A stretch of DNA of 55,947 bases from Elusimicrobiales bacterium. GTDB lineage: Bacteria; Elusimicrobiota; Elusimicrobia; Elusimicrobiales; UBA9959. Made by a program: the position numbers and the translations under genes. Shown here piece by piece: positions 39,362-52,075 of the stretch; the first letter of the stretch is position 1; each line of letters opens with the position of its first letter. The notes under the pieces are model-generated. The model was given only the letters and a program-made list of their open reading frames with translations, was not told the DNA's origin and made no database searches. The DNA lies in the NCBI GenBank assembly GCA_031082205.1, contig JAVHLJ010000015.1, positions 1 through 55,947 on the forward strand, in the 5' to 3' direction.

Positions 39362-40693
39362 ATGAAAGAACACAGGAAGACTTGCGCGGAAATATTCCGT
39401 CTGGCGGGCCGCGTGCGCGCCGAGGTCACGATAAGTTCCTCGGATTCGGCGCTGACCCGTTTCGCCGACAATGTAATCTCGCAGAACGTGGCCGAGACCT
39501 CCGTTTCAGTCTCGATAAAGCTGACCGACAAGGGCAGGGTCTTCCGCGTCTCCCTCAATCAGACCGGCGGGGCCGCGCTGGCGGACGCCGTGGCCCGGGC
39601 CCTGGCCGCACTGAAGCTGCAGAAAAAGGAAAAAGGGCTCCTTCCCCCGCCGGCGCCCAAACCCCTGCCCTCCCCCGCGCCCGGGCTCTATGTCCCGTCC
39701 ACCGCCGCGCTGGAGCCTTCTTTCCGCGCGGCGAAGGCCGCGGACCTCGCCCGCCTCTGCCGCCCGAAAGGGATGAAGTGCTACGGCACGGTGGAGAACG
39801 GCGCCAGCCGCCTCACCGTGGCCAATAATTCCGGGGTATTCGCCTCGCACCGCGAAACCTGCGCGCTCTACAGCGTGACCGTGCGCAAGGGCGAAGGCTA
39901 CGGCTGGGCCGAACAGTACTCGCCCGACGCCGCGAAGATAGATTACGCCGGGGTCAACGCGCGCGCCATGGAGAAGGCCGCGGCTTCGGCGCGGCCCGCG
40001 GCCGTCCCTCCCGGCAAATACACCGTGATCCTGGAGCCGGCCGCCGCCGCCGACCTCCTCCTCTTCCTTGGCTACAGCGGCCTGGGCGGCAGGGCCTGGC
40101 TCGACGGGCGCAGCTTCGCCTCCGGCGCCCTGGGCAGGAGACTCATGCATCCCTCCATAACGATAACGGACGACGCCCTGACGGGGCCAGCCGCCGGCGC
40201 GCCCTTCGATTTCGAGGGCATGCCCCGGGAAAAAGTCGTCCTCATAGAAAAGGGCGTCGCGCGCGCGGTGGTGCACGACCGCCGCACCGCGGCCGAGGCC
40301 GGGGCGCGGCCGACGGGACACGCGCTGCCGCAGCCCAACCCCTACGGCCCCCTGCCGCAGAACCTGGAGATGGCGGCGGGCGATTCCTCCCTCGGGGAGA
40401 TGATACGCTCCACGAAGAGAGGCATACTCGTGACGGCCTTCCACTACACGAACCTGCTCAGGCCGAAGCCGGTGGAGATGACCGGCATGACGCGCAACGG
40501 GACCTTCCTGGTCGAGAACGGGCGCGTGACGAAGGCCCTGAAGAACCTGCGCTTTACCCAGAGCGTCGTGGAGGCCCTCGGCCGCGTGGAGGCCCTCTCG
40601 CGCGAGCGCGAGGTCGTCTACGGCTGGGGCAGGATGTGCGTGCCGGCCATGAAGATAAGGGATTTTAATTTCTCGTCGTCAACCGGGTTCTGA
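39362..40693 (+). CDS. TldE/PmbA-family metalloprotease subunit
   Basis: A 443-residue protein of the PmbA/TldE branch: SALTRFADNVISQNVAETSV near the N-terminus, LFLGYSGLGG, the FDFEGMPREKVVLIEKGVARA segment (family FDxEGxxxxRxxLI) and FHYTNLLRPKPVEMTGMTRN near the end. It lacks the HExxxH of TldD, as expected for the non-catalytic partner. TldD/TldE form a heterodimer that trims unfolded peptides (for example in microcin maturation). Located 10 nt before tldD and preceded by GGAGGAAAA. Confidence 0.9.
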   Translation: MKEHRKTCAEIFRLAGRVRAEVTISSSDSALTRFADNVISQNVAETSVSVSIKLTDKGRVFRVSLNQTGGAALADAVARALAALKLQKKEKGLLPPPAPKPLPSPAPGLYVPSTAALEPSFRAAKAADLARLCRPKGMKCYGTVENGASRLTVANNSGVFASHRETCALYSVTVRKGEGYGWAEQYSPDAAKIDYAGVNARAMEKAAASARPAAVPPGKYTVILEPAAAADLLLFLGYSGLGGRAWLDGRSFASGALGRRLMHPSITITDDALTGPAAGAPFDFEGMPREKVVLIEKGVARAVVHDRRTAAEAGARPTGHALPQPNPYGPLPQNLEMAAGDSSLGEMIRSTKRGILVTAFHYTNLLRPKPVEMTGMTRNGTFLVENGRVTKALKNLRFTQSVVEALGRVEALSREREVVYGWGRMCVPAMKIRDFNFSSSTGF

Positions 40694-40703
40694 GGAGAAA
40701 AAA

Positions 40704-42155
40704 ATGTTCGAACTCTGCGAAGAAGCCATCGACGTACTCTCCTCCCGCCGGGCGGATTTCGGCGACATCCGGGTGGTCCGGACCAGGACCCAGGCGCTGG
40801 GGGTCCGCAACGGCGAGACCGGGAGCGTGGACGATTCGGAGACCCTCGGCTTCGGCGTACGGGTGCTGCTCGGCGGGGCCTGGGGCTTCGCCTCAAGCGG
40901 CCTGCTGACGCGCTCCGAGATCCGGCGCGTGTCGCTGCTGGCCGTGGAAATAGCGCGGGCCAGCGCCGCCCTGATGGAACGCAGGGTCCGGCTGGCCCCC
41001 GAGCCCGCCTACCGGGATTTCTGGCAGACGCCTTTCATGAAGGACCCCTTCTCCATACCCATAGACGCGAAGTTCCGCACCCTTTTCGAAGCCGACCGTC
41101 TCATGCGCCGCGACCGCAGGATCAAGTCCGCCACGGCCTCCATGCGCTTCGTCCGCGAACATCAGTGGCACGCCACCACCGAAGGCTCCCGCATAGAGCA
41201 GGTCCTGCTCTCCAGCGGCGCGGACTGCCGCGCCACGGCCGTCGAGGGAGCGCAGGTGCAGGAGCGCGGCTGGCCCTGCTCGCACGGCGGGCAGACGCTG
41301 GCCATGGGTTACGAGCTCATCGACCAGCTCGACCTGCCCGGCCACGCGGAGAAGACCGCCGCCGAGGCCGTCGCTCTGCTCAAGGCCCCCGACTGCCCCT
41401 CCGGAGAGATGGACCTCATCACCTACGGCAACCAGATGGCCCTGCAGATACACGAGTCGGTCGGCCACGCCAGCGAGCTCGACCGCGTGCTGGGTTACGA
41501 GGAATCCTACGCGGGCTCCAGCTTCGCCACGACCGAAAAGCTCGGGAAGTTCCGCTACGGCTCCCCCATCGTGAACCTGGTCGCCGACGCCACGCTGCCC
41601 GGCGGTCTCGCGACGGCCGGATACGACGACGACGCCGTGAAGGCCCAGCGCTGGCACATAGTGAAGGACGGGGTGCTCTCGGGCTACATGACCAACCGGG
41701 AGTTCGCGCCGCGCATAGGACTGAACCGCTCCCAGGGCTCCTGCCGGGCCGACGGCTTCGCCAATATCCCCATAACCCGCATCTGCAATCTCAGTCTCAT
41801 GCCCGGCTCCGCGGGCTCGCTGGACGACCTGGTCCGCGACACCAGGCGCGGCGTCATAATGGAGAACAACAAGTCCTGGAGCATAGACCAGCGGCGTCTG
41901 AACTTCCAGTTCGGCTGCGAGATCGGCTGGCTGGTGGAGAACGGGAAGATAAAAAAGATGGTGCGCAATCCCACTTACCAGGGTATCACCCCGGCTTTCT
42001 GGGGTTCCTGCGACGCCATCTGCGGCCCGGAGGAATGGCGACTATGGGGGGTGGCCAACTGCGGCAAGGGCCAGCCGCCGCAGACCGCCGCGATGTGCCA
42101 CGGCTCCAGCCCCGCCCGCTTCAAAAAGGTTAAAGTGGGGGTAAAAGCGGGTTAA
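40704..42155 (+). CDS. tldD: TldD zinc metalloprotease subunit
   Basis: A 483-residue catalytic partner of the TldE protein. The zinc site HESVGH is at 250-255 (family HExxxH), preceded by QMALQI and followed by ASELDRVLGYEESYAG. Substrates in the E. coli system are unfolded peptides passed through the TldE/D tunnel. No peptide-modifying cluster is next to it, though radical SAM genes lie 10 kb away. A weak CCCCT/AGGGG hairpin follows at about 42158-42178. Confidence 0.9.
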   Translation: MFELCEEAIDVLSSRRADFGDIRVVRTRTQALGVRNGETGSVDDSETLGFGVRVLLGGAWGFASSGLLTRSEIRRVSLLAVEIARASAALMERRVRLAPEPAYRDFWQTPFMKDPFSIPIDAKFRTLFEADRLMRRDRRIKSATASMRFVREHQWHATTEGSRIEQVLLSSGADCRATAVEGAQVQERGWPCSHGGQTLAMGYELIDQLDLPGHAEKTAAEAVALLKAPDCPSGEMDLITYGNQMALQIHESVGHASELDRVLGYEESYAGSSFATTEKLGKFRYGSPIVNLVADATLPGGLATAGYDDDAVKAQRWHIVKDGVLSGYMTNREFAPRIGLNRSQGSCRADGFANIPITRICNLSLMPGSAGSLDDLVRDTRRGVIMENNKSWSIDQRRLNFQFGCEIGWLVENGKIKKMVRNPTYQGITPAFWGSCDAICGPEEWRLWGVANCGKGQPPQTAAMCHGSSPARFKKVKVGVKAG

Positions 42156-42432
42156 AACCCCCTGAGCCGCTTTTGAGGGGCTTTAAGACGGCCTTTTAAA
42201 AGCGTCTGCCTGATTTTCGGCCTCTTATTGACACACTATATATATTTAAAGTAATATTTTCCTTAGGTCTGGCGTCTTTTAAAAGGCAAGAAAGTCTGAT
42301 TTTTCCGGTTTTGAAAATCACCCTTGCTAAGTCAAGGCCTGAAAGCTTAATTAACAAATAAAACCCTTGTTTTATATGTGTTTTTTCATCAAAGGGCCGC
42401 TATATTAACACTTGTGGATAAGTTGTGGATAA
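42156..42432. other. Probable oriC region with AT-rich DUE
   Basis: A gene-free AT-rich stretch in a GC-rich genome, directly before dnaA. It holds a run around CACACTATATATATTTAAAG (42233-42252), and more AT-rich blocks near 42345-42376 that could be the unwinding element. Two palindromes CTTTTAAAAG (42193-42202 and 42276-42285) lie in inverted-repeat context. A TATATT hexamer at 42401-42406 is a plausible dnaA -10 element. Two perfect DnaA boxes end the region. Confidence 0.8.
42413..42432 (+). promoter_or_regulatory. Two tandem DnaA boxes over the dnaA start
   Basis: TGTGGATAA occurs at 42413-42421 and at 42424-42432, 11 bp apart (about one helical turn), in the same orientation. The GTG start of dnaA lies inside the second box, and the first overlaps the expected transcription start, so DnaA binding should repress dnaA while marking the origin. 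Confidence 0.88.
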
Positions 42433-43792
42433 CTCAATAAACAGCAAAGAGATCTGGCAGAACGCCTGCGTCAAGATAGAGCAGGAAATAGGCAAAGACC
42501 CTTTCGACCTATGGATGAGGCCGGTCACTCTTCTCGTGATCGAGGGAGACACGGTCAAGCTGGAAGTGCCGGACCCGCTCATCTTTGAAACGATAAAGAA
42601 GCGATACGAGGAAGTGATCATCCGCGCGCTCTCGGAACTCCTGGGAAAGGAATACAAGATAGATTATTCGCTCTCTCTGGCCCCGAGGGAGCCCCGGCCC
42701 TCCCCGCAGCCCGAACCGGCGGCGCCGGCCCCGAAACCGCAGATATTCGCGCACTCCAATTTCAACCCCCACTACACGTTCGACACCTTCATAGTGGGGC
42801 CTTCTAACCGCTGGGCCTATAATTCGGCCAAGGCGGTAGCGGAGAAGCCGGGGCACCTTTCCAACCCCTTCTTCATCTACAGCCCGCCCGGCCTGGGAAA
42901 GACGCACCTGATGCACGCCATAGCCAACGAGATGCTGAGGCTGAACCCTTCGGCCAAGGTCATCTATACCCCCAGCGAAAATTTCGTCAACGAGTATATC
43001 GACACCATACAGAACAAGAGCAACTCCGCGGAACTATTCCGCAACAAGTACCGCAAGCTCGACTGCCTGCTGCTCGACGATATACAGTTCCTGATGGGCA
43101 AGGAGCGCAGCGAGGAGGAGTTCTTCTACACCTTCAACGCCCTCTTCGAGTCCAAGAAGCAGATAGTCGTCACCTCCGACCGGCCGCCCCGCGAGCTCTC
43201 GCTGGCCCAGCGCCTGGTCTCCCGCTTCCTCTCCGGCACCATAGCCGACATGAAGCAGCCGGACCTGGAGACCCGCATCGCCATCCTGCGCGAGAAGCGC
43301 GACCAGTACAAGTTCGAGATCCCGGACGACGTCATAAATTTCATCGGCGAGAACGTCAAGACCAGCATCAGGGAGCTCGACGGCTGCCTGCTGACGGTCG
43401 GCAACTACTGCGTCAACATGCGGCTGCAGCCCACCATAGACGTCGTCCGCGGCATAATCACGGACCACATGGGCATAAACCAGGACGACGGGGACAAGAT
43501 CAGCATAGAGACCATAATCAGCGTGGTGGCGGAGAAGTACCAGCTGGACACCAAGGACCTGCGCTCCAAGGGCCGCCGCGACGCCGTGGTGCTGCCCAGG
43601 CAGCTGGCGATGTACCTGGCCTGCGAACTGACGGAGATGTCCACCACCAACGTGGGGGACGCCTTCGGCAAGGACCACACCACGGTCATCTACGCGCGCA
43701 ACAAGATACAGAACATGGTGCACACCGACCCTTTCATCAACGAGCTGGTGAACACCTTGATAACCAAGATAAAATCTGTCAGCAACAAGTGA
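42425..43792 (+). CDS. dnaA: Chromosomal replication initiator protein DnaA
   Basis: A 455-residue initiator. Domain I (about 1-75, KEIWQNACVKIEQEIG) is followed by a short Pro-rich linker (about 85-105), the AAA+ domain with SPPGLGKTHLMHA (Walker A), LLLDDIQFLMGK (Walker B) and the C-terminal DNA-binding domain with the DnaA signature VGDAFGKDHTTVIYA (about 420-434). The start is taken as GTG at 42425, the only start codon in frame before domain I. That codon lies inside a DnaA box, an unusually tight self-regulatory layout. Confidence 0.97.
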   Translation: MDNSINSKEIWQNACVKIEQEIGKDPFDLWMRPVTLLVIEGDTVKLEVPDPLIFETIKKRYEEVIIRALSELLGKEYKIDYSLSLAPREPRPSPQPEPAAPAPKPQIFAHSNFNPHYTFDTFIVGPSNRWAYNSAKAVAEKPGHLSNPFFIYSPPGLGKTHLMHAIANEMLRLNPSAKVIYTPSENFVNEYIDTIQNKSNSAELFRNKYRKLDCLLLDDIQFLMGKERSEEEFFYTFNALFESKKQIVVTSDRPPRELSLAQRLVSRFLSGTIADMKQPDLETRIAILREKRDQYKFEIPDDVINFIGENVKTSIRELDGCLLTVGNYCVNMRLQPTIDVVRGIITDHMGINQDDGDKISIETIISVVAEKYQLDTKDLRSKGRRDAVVLPRQLAMYLACELTEMSTTNVGDAFGKDHTTVIYARNKIQNMVHTDPFINELVNTLITKIKSVSNK

Positions 43793-43796
43793 AACC

Positions 43797-43805
43797 TGTG
43801 GATAA
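43797..43805 (+). promoter_or_regulatory. DnaA box between dnaA and dnaN
   Basis: A perfect TGTGGATAA 4 nt after the dnaA stop. The gap 43793-43917 also holds a near-match GTGTGGAGAA (about 43844) and an AT-rich ACAGGCTATATATAGAGG that could be the dnaN promoter and ribosome site. Confidence 0.75.
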
Positions 43806-43917
43806 GGGCGGCTTTTGTTAGTATTGTCAGCCGGTTTTGGCGGGGTGTGGAGAACCTCCCCCGGGGGTTTCAACAGTTTTAACAGGATTAACAGGCTATA
43901 TATAGAGGGTGATGATG

Positions 43918-45033
43918 ATGAAAATAAACAGTAATCGCGAGAACCTCATCAGGGGAATACAGACCATACAGGCGGGTGTATCGGCCAAGACCGGGACCCT
44001 GCCCATACTCCAGAACTTCCTTATGGAGACCGAGGACCAGGGGCTCAAGGTCGTTTTCACCGACCTCGAGATGGCCATAAAGCACCACATAAACGTGGAG
44101 GTCAAGGGGGACGGCAGCATAACCGTCCCGATAAAGAAGTTCCTCGAGATAATACAGAACCTCGGCCCCGACGCGGACGTGAACGTCAACGTGGACGACG
44201 GGAACAAGGTGTCCATCCTGTCCGGGAAGACGAGGTTCAAGATAAGCGGCGCCCCCAAGGCCGACTACCCCGTAATCCCCGACCTGGACGAGAGCAATTC
44301 GTTCAAGGCGCCGGCCTCGCTCATCGCGGACATGGTCTCCCGGACCGTCTTCTCGGCCTCCACCGAGGACGAGCGGCACTTCCTCAACGGCCTGCTCTGG
44401 AAATACGAGAAGGGCGTGTTCTCCGTGGTCGCCACGGACGGCCGCCGGCTCGCGGTCGCGACCAGCCAGGCCGTCAAGGCGAAGAAGGACTTCAAGGTCA
44501 TAGTGCCGTCCAAGATACTCGGGGAACTGGTCAAGTTCATCAGGTCCGCGGACCTCGGCGACAAGGAGGAACTGACCGTGGGGCTGTCCTCCAACCAGAT
44601 AGGCTTCCGCCTCGCGAAGACGGTGTTCGTCTCCAGGCTGATAGAGGGGAATTTCCCGGCCTACGAGCAGATCATTCCCAAGACGCGCGAGACCTCCGTC
44701 GAGATAGACACCGCCAGGCTGCTGGCCATAACCAAGCGAGCCTCCCTCTGCTCCAACGAGCGCAGCGGCGCGGTCAAGTACACTTTCAAGAAGGGTGTCC
44801 TCGTGGTGAACTCCTCGTCCCAGACCATGGATTTCGAGGACGAGACCGACGTCGATTACAAGGGCAAGGACCTGCAGGTCAGCTTCAATCCAAAGTTCGT
44901 CATGGACGTGCTCCGGAACATAGGGGAAGCCAAAGCCCTCATGGAATTCAACGCCCCCTCCACTCCGGCGCTCATAAAGCCGGTGAAGGGCGAGGATTTC
45001 CTTTACATAGTGATGCCGCTCAGGGCGCAGTAA
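43918..45033 (+). CDS. dnaN: DNA polymerase III beta sliding clamp
   Basis: A 371-residue clamp of normal length with three similar domains. It opens MKINSNRENLIRGIQTIQAG and closes YIVMPLRAQ, matching the conserved clamp ending YxxMPxR/M. Four potential start codons run in tandem (GTG ATG ATG ATG from 43909); the last at 43918 is taken because GAGGG ends 8 nt before it. It encircles DNA and tethers polymerase III and other proteins. Confidence 0.96.
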   Translation: MKINSNRENLIRGIQTIQAGVSAKTGTLPILQNFLMETEDQGLKVVFTDLEMAIKHHINVEVKGDGSITVPIKKFLEIIQNLGPDADVNVNVDDGNKVSILSGKTRFKISGAPKADYPVIPDLDESNSFKAPASLIADMVSRTVFSASTEDERHFLNGLLWKYEKGVFSVVATDGRRLAVATSQAVKAKKDFKVIVPSKILGELVKFIRSADLGDKEELTVGLSSNQIGFRLAKTVFVSRLIEGNFPAYEQIIPKTRETSVEIDTARLLAITKRASLCSNERSGAVKYTFKKGVLVVNSSSQTMDFEDETDVDYKGKDLQVSFNPKFVMDVLRNIGEAKALMEFNAPSTPALIKPVKGEDFLYIVMPLRAQ

Positions 45034-45043
45034 GGCGGCCCGC

Positions 45044-45352
45044 GTGTTCCTGGTCAGGAAAAGCCAGAACTGGAGCCGGATAGGGCATTCCGGCGGCCAG
45101 CGCCCGTTCCGCGGCTTCCCGCTGGACAGGCTGCCGCTGCTGTCCTCGGTCTGGGACCGCGAGATAGGGCCGCTGGGGGCCCATTGCAGGCTGGAGGGAG
45201 TGGAGGGGGACCGCCTGGTTGTATCGGCCTCCTCCGCGGCGGCGGCCAACGAGCTCAGGCTCAGGGGCCGGTCGCTGGTCCGGGCCCTGAACAAATATTT
45301 CAGCCGCGCCTGGCTGCGCGACATAAAAGTCACGGGAGAGCCGGGCCGATAG
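45044..45352 (+). CDS. DciA-like (DUF721) replication protein
   Basis: A 102-residue protein. The core LVVSASSAAAANELRLRGRS and RALNKYFSRAWLRDIKV match the DUF721 KH-like domain of DciA, the helicase operator found instead of DnaC/DnaI in most bacteria. Its place between dnaN and gyrB is a typical DciA/RecF-region location; no recF is found here. The GTG start is 10 nt after dnaN. The short N-terminus has no helicase-binding extension that I can recognise. Confidence 0.75.
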   Translation: MFLVRKSQNWSRIGHSGGQRPFRGFPLDRLPLLSSVWDREIGPLGAHCRLEGVEGDRLVVSASSAAAANELRLRGRSLVRALNKYFSRAWLRDIKVTGEPGR

Positions 45353-45372
45353 CGAAGAAAAGGAGAGATTAA

Positions 45373-47850
<2,478 letters not shown>

Positions 47851-47879
47851 GGATAATTCTTTAAGGAGACGGCTTTAAA

Positions 47880-50384
47880 ATGACAGCGAACAAGAACGAC
47901 AAGAACCAGCCGGTGGACAACATCTTCGCCAATATCGTGGACCGCGATATCAGCGAGGAGATGAAGGCGTCCTACATAGACTACTCGATGAGCGTCATCG
48001 TGGGCCGCGCGCTGCCCGACGTGCGCGACGGCCTCAAGCCCGTGCACCGCCGCGTGCTCTACACGATGGACGACATGGGCCTGCAGCACAACAAGCCCTT
48101 CAAGAAGAGCGCCCGCATAGTCGGCGACGTGATGGGCAAATATCACCCGCACGGCGACTCCGCCATCTACGACACCCTGGTGCGCATGGCGCAGAACTTC
48201 TCCCTGCGCTACCCCCTGGTGGACGGGCAGGGCAACTTCGGCTCCGTCGACGGCGACCCGGCCGCGGCCATGCGTTACACCGAGGCCCGCCTCTCGGGCA
48301 TAGCCGGCGAGCTGCTGGCGGACATAGAGAAGGAGACGGTCAAGTGGGTGCCCAACTACGACGGCTCGATGACCGAGCCCAGCGTGCTGCCCGCCAAGCT
48401 CCCGAACCTGCTGGTCAACGGCTCCTCGGGCATAGCGGTCGGCATGGCCACCAATATCCCCACCCATAACCTCGGCGAGGTCTGCGACGCCACCATCGCC
48501 GTCATAGAGAACCCGGACATCGACTCGAAGGAGCTGATGAAGGTCCTCAAGGGCCCCGATTTCCCGACCGGCGGCATCATCCGCGGCCGCAAGGGCATCA
48601 AGGATTACTTCGAGACCGGCCGCGGCTCGGTCAAGATACAGGCCCGCACCGAGATAGAGGAGATCAAGGGCAACCGCGAGGCGATAATAATAACCGAGAT
48701 CCCCTACCAGGTGAACAAGTCCGCCCTGATAGAGAACATAGCCGAGCTGGTCAAGGACAAGAAGATCACCGACATCTCCGACATCCGCGACGAGTCGGAC
48801 CGGCGCGGCATGCGGGTGGTCATAGAGATCAAGCGCGACGGCAACGCCCAGGTCGTGCTCAACCAGCTCTACAAGCACACGCAGATGGAGACCAGCTTCG
48901 GCGTCATCATGCTGGCCATCGTGGACGGCCGTCCGCGCGTGCTGCCCGTCAAGGAGGTCATGAGCCAGTACGTGCGCCACCGCCGGCTCATGGTCGTCAA
49001 CCGCACCAAGTACGACCTCAAGAAGGCGCTGGCCCGCGCCCACATACTGGAAGGCTACCTGATAGCCCTCAAGAACATCGACGCCGTGGTGGAGATAATC
49101 AAGAAGTCCAAGGACGCGCTCGAGGCCAAGGGCAAGCTGATGGCCAAGTTCGCGCTGAGCGACATACAGGCCCAGGCGATACTGGACATGCGCCTGCACC
49201 AGCTCACCCGCCTCGAGGCCGGCGCCATCGAGGAGGAGCACAGGGCGCTCATGAAGCTCATCGGCGAGCTGCGCGCCATCCTGGCCGACCCGAAGAAGGT
49301 GCTGAAGATAATCGTCGACGAGCTCAGGTACATGAAGGAGAAGTACGGCGACAAGCGCAGGACCGACATAACCGGCGAGGCGCAGGAGCTCGACATCGAG
49401 GACCTGATCCCCGAGGAGAAGGTCGTCATCACCATGAGCCACGGCGGCTACATCAAGCGCATCCCGGCCGACACCTACAAGGTGCAGGGCCGCGGCGGCA
49501 AGGGGATCATCGGCTCGGACGTGAAGGAGGAGGACTTCATCGAGAAGCTCTTCGTCACCTCCAGCCACGCCACCATCCTGATGTTCACCACCCGCGGCAC
49601 GGTTTACGCGCTCAAGGGCTACGAGATCCCCGAGGGCAACCGCACCTCCCGCGGCAAGGCGATAGTGAACCTGCTGCAGATAAAGGACGAGAAGGTCACC
49701 TCGGTGCTCGCCGTGGAGTCCTTCGAGGAGGCCAAGGGGAAGGAAAGCTTCATCGTGATGTGCACCCGCAAGGGCAACATCAAGAAGACCCCGATCGCGG
49801 ACTTCGCCAACATACGCCGCAGCGGCATACGCGCCATCGGCCTGGAGGACGGAGACGTGCTGACCAGCGTCGAGCATACCGACGGCAAGCACGAGATAAT
49901 CATCGGCACCCGGCAGGGCATGTCCATCCGCTTCAGCGAGAGCGACGTGCGCGCCATGGGACGCGGCGCGATGGGCGTGCGGGGCATAAGGCTGGACAAG
50001 GACGACCAGGTCATCGGCATGGAAGTGGCCGAGCAGAAGACCAGGAAGACCCTGCTTACCGTCTGCGTCAACGGCTACGGCAAGCGCACCGACCTGGACG
50101 AATACCGGCATCAGGGCCGCGGCGGCTCGGGCGTCATCACGATCAAGGCGACGGACCGCAACGGCGCCGTGGTCGGCATCCACCTGGTGGAGAACAAGGA
50201 CCACCTGATGGTCATGACCGAGAAGGGCAAGATAATACGCATGCCCATCAAGGACCTGCGCGTCATCAGCCGCAATACCCAGGGCGTGCGCCTGGTGAGG
50301 CTCGAGGAGGGCGACAGGATCGCCTCCGTCGAACCGGTCGTGGAGGAAGAGGAAGGCGGGGCCGCGGCCGAAGAGGCCAGGTAG
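47880..50384 (+). CDS. gyrA: DNA gyrase subunit A
   Basis: An 834-residue breakage-reunion subunit. The catalytic Tyr is in [15 protein letters not shown] (about residue 127). [20 protein letters not shown] is the family core, and the GyrA box in [12 protein letters not shown] plus six beta-propeller repeats make the C-terminal wrapping domain, so this is gyrase rather than topo IV. AAGGAG lies upstream. A strong hairpin follows. Confidence 0.97.
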   Translation: MTANKNDKNQPVDNIFANIVDRDISEEMKASYIDYSMSVIVGRALPDVRDGLKPVHRRVLYTMDDMGLQHNKPFKKSARIVGDVMGKYHPHGDSAIYDTLVRMAQNFSLRYPLVDGQGNFGSVDGDPAAAMRYTEARLSGIAGELLADIEKETVKWVPNYDGSMTEPSVLPAKLPNLLVNGSSGIAVGMATNIPTHNLGEVCDATIAVIENPDIDSKELMKVLKGPDFPTGGIIRGRKGIKDYFETGRGSVKIQARTEIEEIKGNREAIIITEIPYQVNKSALIENIAELVKDKKITDISDIRDESDRRGMRVVIEIKRDGNAQVVLNQLYKHTQMETSFGVIMLAIVDGRPRVLPVKEVMSQYVRHRRLMVVNRTKYDLKKALARAHILEGYLIALKNIDAVVEIIKKSKDALEAKGKLMAKFALSDIQAQAILDMRLHQLTRLEAGAIEEEHRALMKLIGELRAILADPKKVLKIIVDELRYMKEKYGDKRRTDITGEAQELDIEDLIPEEKVVITMSHGGYIKRIPADTYKVQGRGGKGIIGSDVKEEDFIEKLFVTSSHATILMFTTRGTVYALKGYEIPEGNRTSRGKAIVNLLQIKDEKVTSVLAVESFEEAKGKESFIVMCTRKGNIKKTPIADFANIRRSGIRAIGLEDGDVLTSVEHTDGKHEIIIGTRQGMSIRFSESDVRAMGRGAMGVRGIRLDKDDQVIGMEVAEQKTRKTLLTVCVNGYGKRTDLDEYRHQGRGGSGVITIKATDRNGAVVGIHLVENKDHLMVMTEKGKIIRMPIKDLRVISRNTQGVRLVRLEEGDRIASVEPVVEEEEGGAAAEEAR

Positions 50385-50400
50385 CCCGCGCGTCCGTTCC

Positions 50401-50436
50401 GGACGGCCGGCGGAGGGAAACCTCCGCCGGCCGTCC
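50401..50436 (+). terminator. Strong hairpin after gyrA
   Basis: A perfect 16-bp stem (50401-50416 with 50421-50436) closed by a GAAA tetraloop. No long T run follows, so termination may be rho-dependent or the hairpin may protect the 3' end. Confidence 0.7.
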
Positions 50437-50477
50437 GCTTTCCGGGGAGGGCCGCCTTCCCGGCCCGGATTTTCCGC

Positions 50478-50483
50478 TATAAT
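50478..50483 (+). promoter_or_regulatory. TATAAT -10 hexamer before the amidohydrolase
   Basis: A perfect TATAAT 13 nt before the ATG at 50497; the expected leader is only about 6-7 nt long with no ribosome site. I see no convincing -35 hexamer. Confidence 0.5.
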
Positions 50484-50496
50484 TATCCCGACCCGC

Positions 50497-52059
50497 ATGA
50501 AAGTCTACGAAGGGACCATAATCTCCTGCGACCGGGCCGGCCGCGTGCACCGGTACCTGGCCGAACACAAGGGGCGCATAGCGTACGCGGGCGAAGCGCT
50601 GCCGGCGGAGTACGCCGGCGCGCCCAGGGAAAAGCTCGGCGTCCGCGCCCTTGTCCCGGCTTTCGGGGACACCCACGCGCACCTGCTTTCCCACGCCTTC
50701 TTCAGCGCGGGCCTGGACGTCCGCGGGGCGCGCACCCTGGACGAGCTGGCGGGCGCCGTGCGCGATTTCGCCCGGGACAGGGATGACGGGGTGCTTGTCG
50801 GTTTCGGGGCCTCTCCCCACAGCGTGGCCGAGCGCCGGATGATAACCCGCGCCGAACTGGACGGCGCCTGCCCGGACAGGGCGGTGCTGCTGGTCAAGTA
50901 CGACGGCCACGCCGCCGTCGCCAACAGCCGCCTGCTGGGGATGCTGCCCGGGAGGGTCCGCGGCCTGCGGGGGTTCGACCCGGAGACCGGGGCGCTGGGA
51001 CTGGAAGCGTTCTACGCAGCCACGGACTTCGCGGCGAAGAAGGTGCCGCTTCCCCGGGCCCTGGCCGGCCTGCTGCGCGCGGTGGACGGCATGGCCGCCA
51101 GGGGGATAGGGCTGGTGCACAGCGCGGCCGGCGTCGGATTCCCGCTCGATCTCGATGTATCGATGGAGACCCTGCTCTTCAGGGGCCTCGACAGCGGCTT
51201 CCAGGGCCGCGTGTATTTCCAGACCATGGATATCGGCAAGGTCCGGCGGCGCGGCCTGCCCCGCGTCGGCGGCTGCTTCGCCGCGGCGCTCGACGGCTGT
51301 TTCGGCAGCGCGGACGCGGCGCTGCTGGAGCCCTATTCGGACGACGCGCGCAGCAAGGGGACGCTCTTCTTCTCCGACCGCCAGGCGGCCGATTTCGTGA
51401 AGAGCGCCAACCGCGCCGGCCTGCAGGCGGCCATGCACGCCATCGGCGACGCCGCGTTCGAGCAGGCGGTGCGCGCCATAGAGGCCGCCCTCGCCGACTT
51501 CCCCCGCGGCGACCACCGTCACACCATAATACACGCCTGCCTCCCCACCGACGAGGGGCTGGAAAAATGCGCCAGGCTGGGGATACACCTGGCGGTGCAG
51601 CCGGCTTTCCTCGGCTGGGAACAGGAACCGTGGGAATACCTGGAGCGGATACTGGGAGGCAGGGCCGCCGGATTCTGCCCGCTGCGCCGCGTGGCGGACA
51701 TGGGGATAACGATGAGCGGCGGCTCGGACGCGCCGTGCACGCCGCCGGACCCGATGCTCGGAGTTCACGCGGCCTGCAATCACCCGGTGCCGGGGCAGTC
51801 GCTGACGGCCGCCGAGGCTCTGCGGCTCTTCACCTATAACGCCGCCTGGGCTTCCTTCGACGAGGGCGAGAGGGGAAGCCTGGAGACGGGCAAGATCGCC
51901 GACATGGCGGTGCTGAGCGGCGACCCGCTGACGGTGGAACCGGCGGCGCTCGCCGGGCTGAAAGTCGAGAAACTTCTTCTGAAAGGCGAGCCCTACCGGG
52001 GCGGACAGGGAGTCCTGGGCGCGCTGGCCCGCGGCCTCCTGGGCGGCGGCAGGGCCTGA
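50497..52059 (+). CDS. Amidohydrolase-3 family metal-dependent hydrolase (YtcJ-like)
   Basis: A 520-residue TIM-barrel hydrolase. FGDTHAHLLSH gives the HxH metal pair, VKYDGHAAVANS is a typical Amidohydro_3 segment, HAIGDAAFEQAV a metal His, and GSDAPCTPPDP the last metal Asp. The substrate of YtcJ-like proteins is mostly unknown (formamides, exoenzyme-like). No signal peptide is evident. It has its own promoter and converges with the methyltransferase of the right-edge operon, 16 nt away. Confidence 0.85.
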   Translation: MKVYEGTIISCDRAGRVHRYLAEHKGRIAYAGEALPAEYAGAPREKLGVRALVPAFGDTHAHLLSHAFFSAGLDVRGARTLDELAGAVRDFARDRDDGVLVGFGASPHSVAERRMITRAELDGACPDRAVLLVKYDGHAAVANSRLLGMLPGRVRGLRGFDPETGALGLEAFYAATDFAAKKVPLPRALAGLLRAVDGMAARGIGLVHSAAGVGFPLDLDVSMETLLFRGLDSGFQGRVYFQTMDIGKVRRRGLPRVGGCFAAALDGCFGSADAALLEPYSDDARSKGTLFFSDRQAADFVKSANRAGLQAAMHAIGDAAFEQAVRAIEAALADFPRGDHRHTIIHACLPTDEGLEKCARLGIHLAVQPAFLGWEQEPWEYLERILGGRAAGFCPLRRVADMGITMSGGSDAPCTPPDPMLGVHAACNHPVPGQSLTAAEALRLFTYNAAWASFDEGERGSLETGKIADMAVLSGDPLTVEPAALAGLKVEKLLLKGEPYRGGQGVLGALARGLLGGGRA

Positions 52060-52075
52060 ATCCCCGGACCCTTCC

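Noticed and set aside
38513-39373. N-terminal extension of NadD beyond the GTG at 38512
   Set aside because: The upstream frame is antisense to the DUF2064-like gene, and the NadD family starts just before the GTFDPPH motif.
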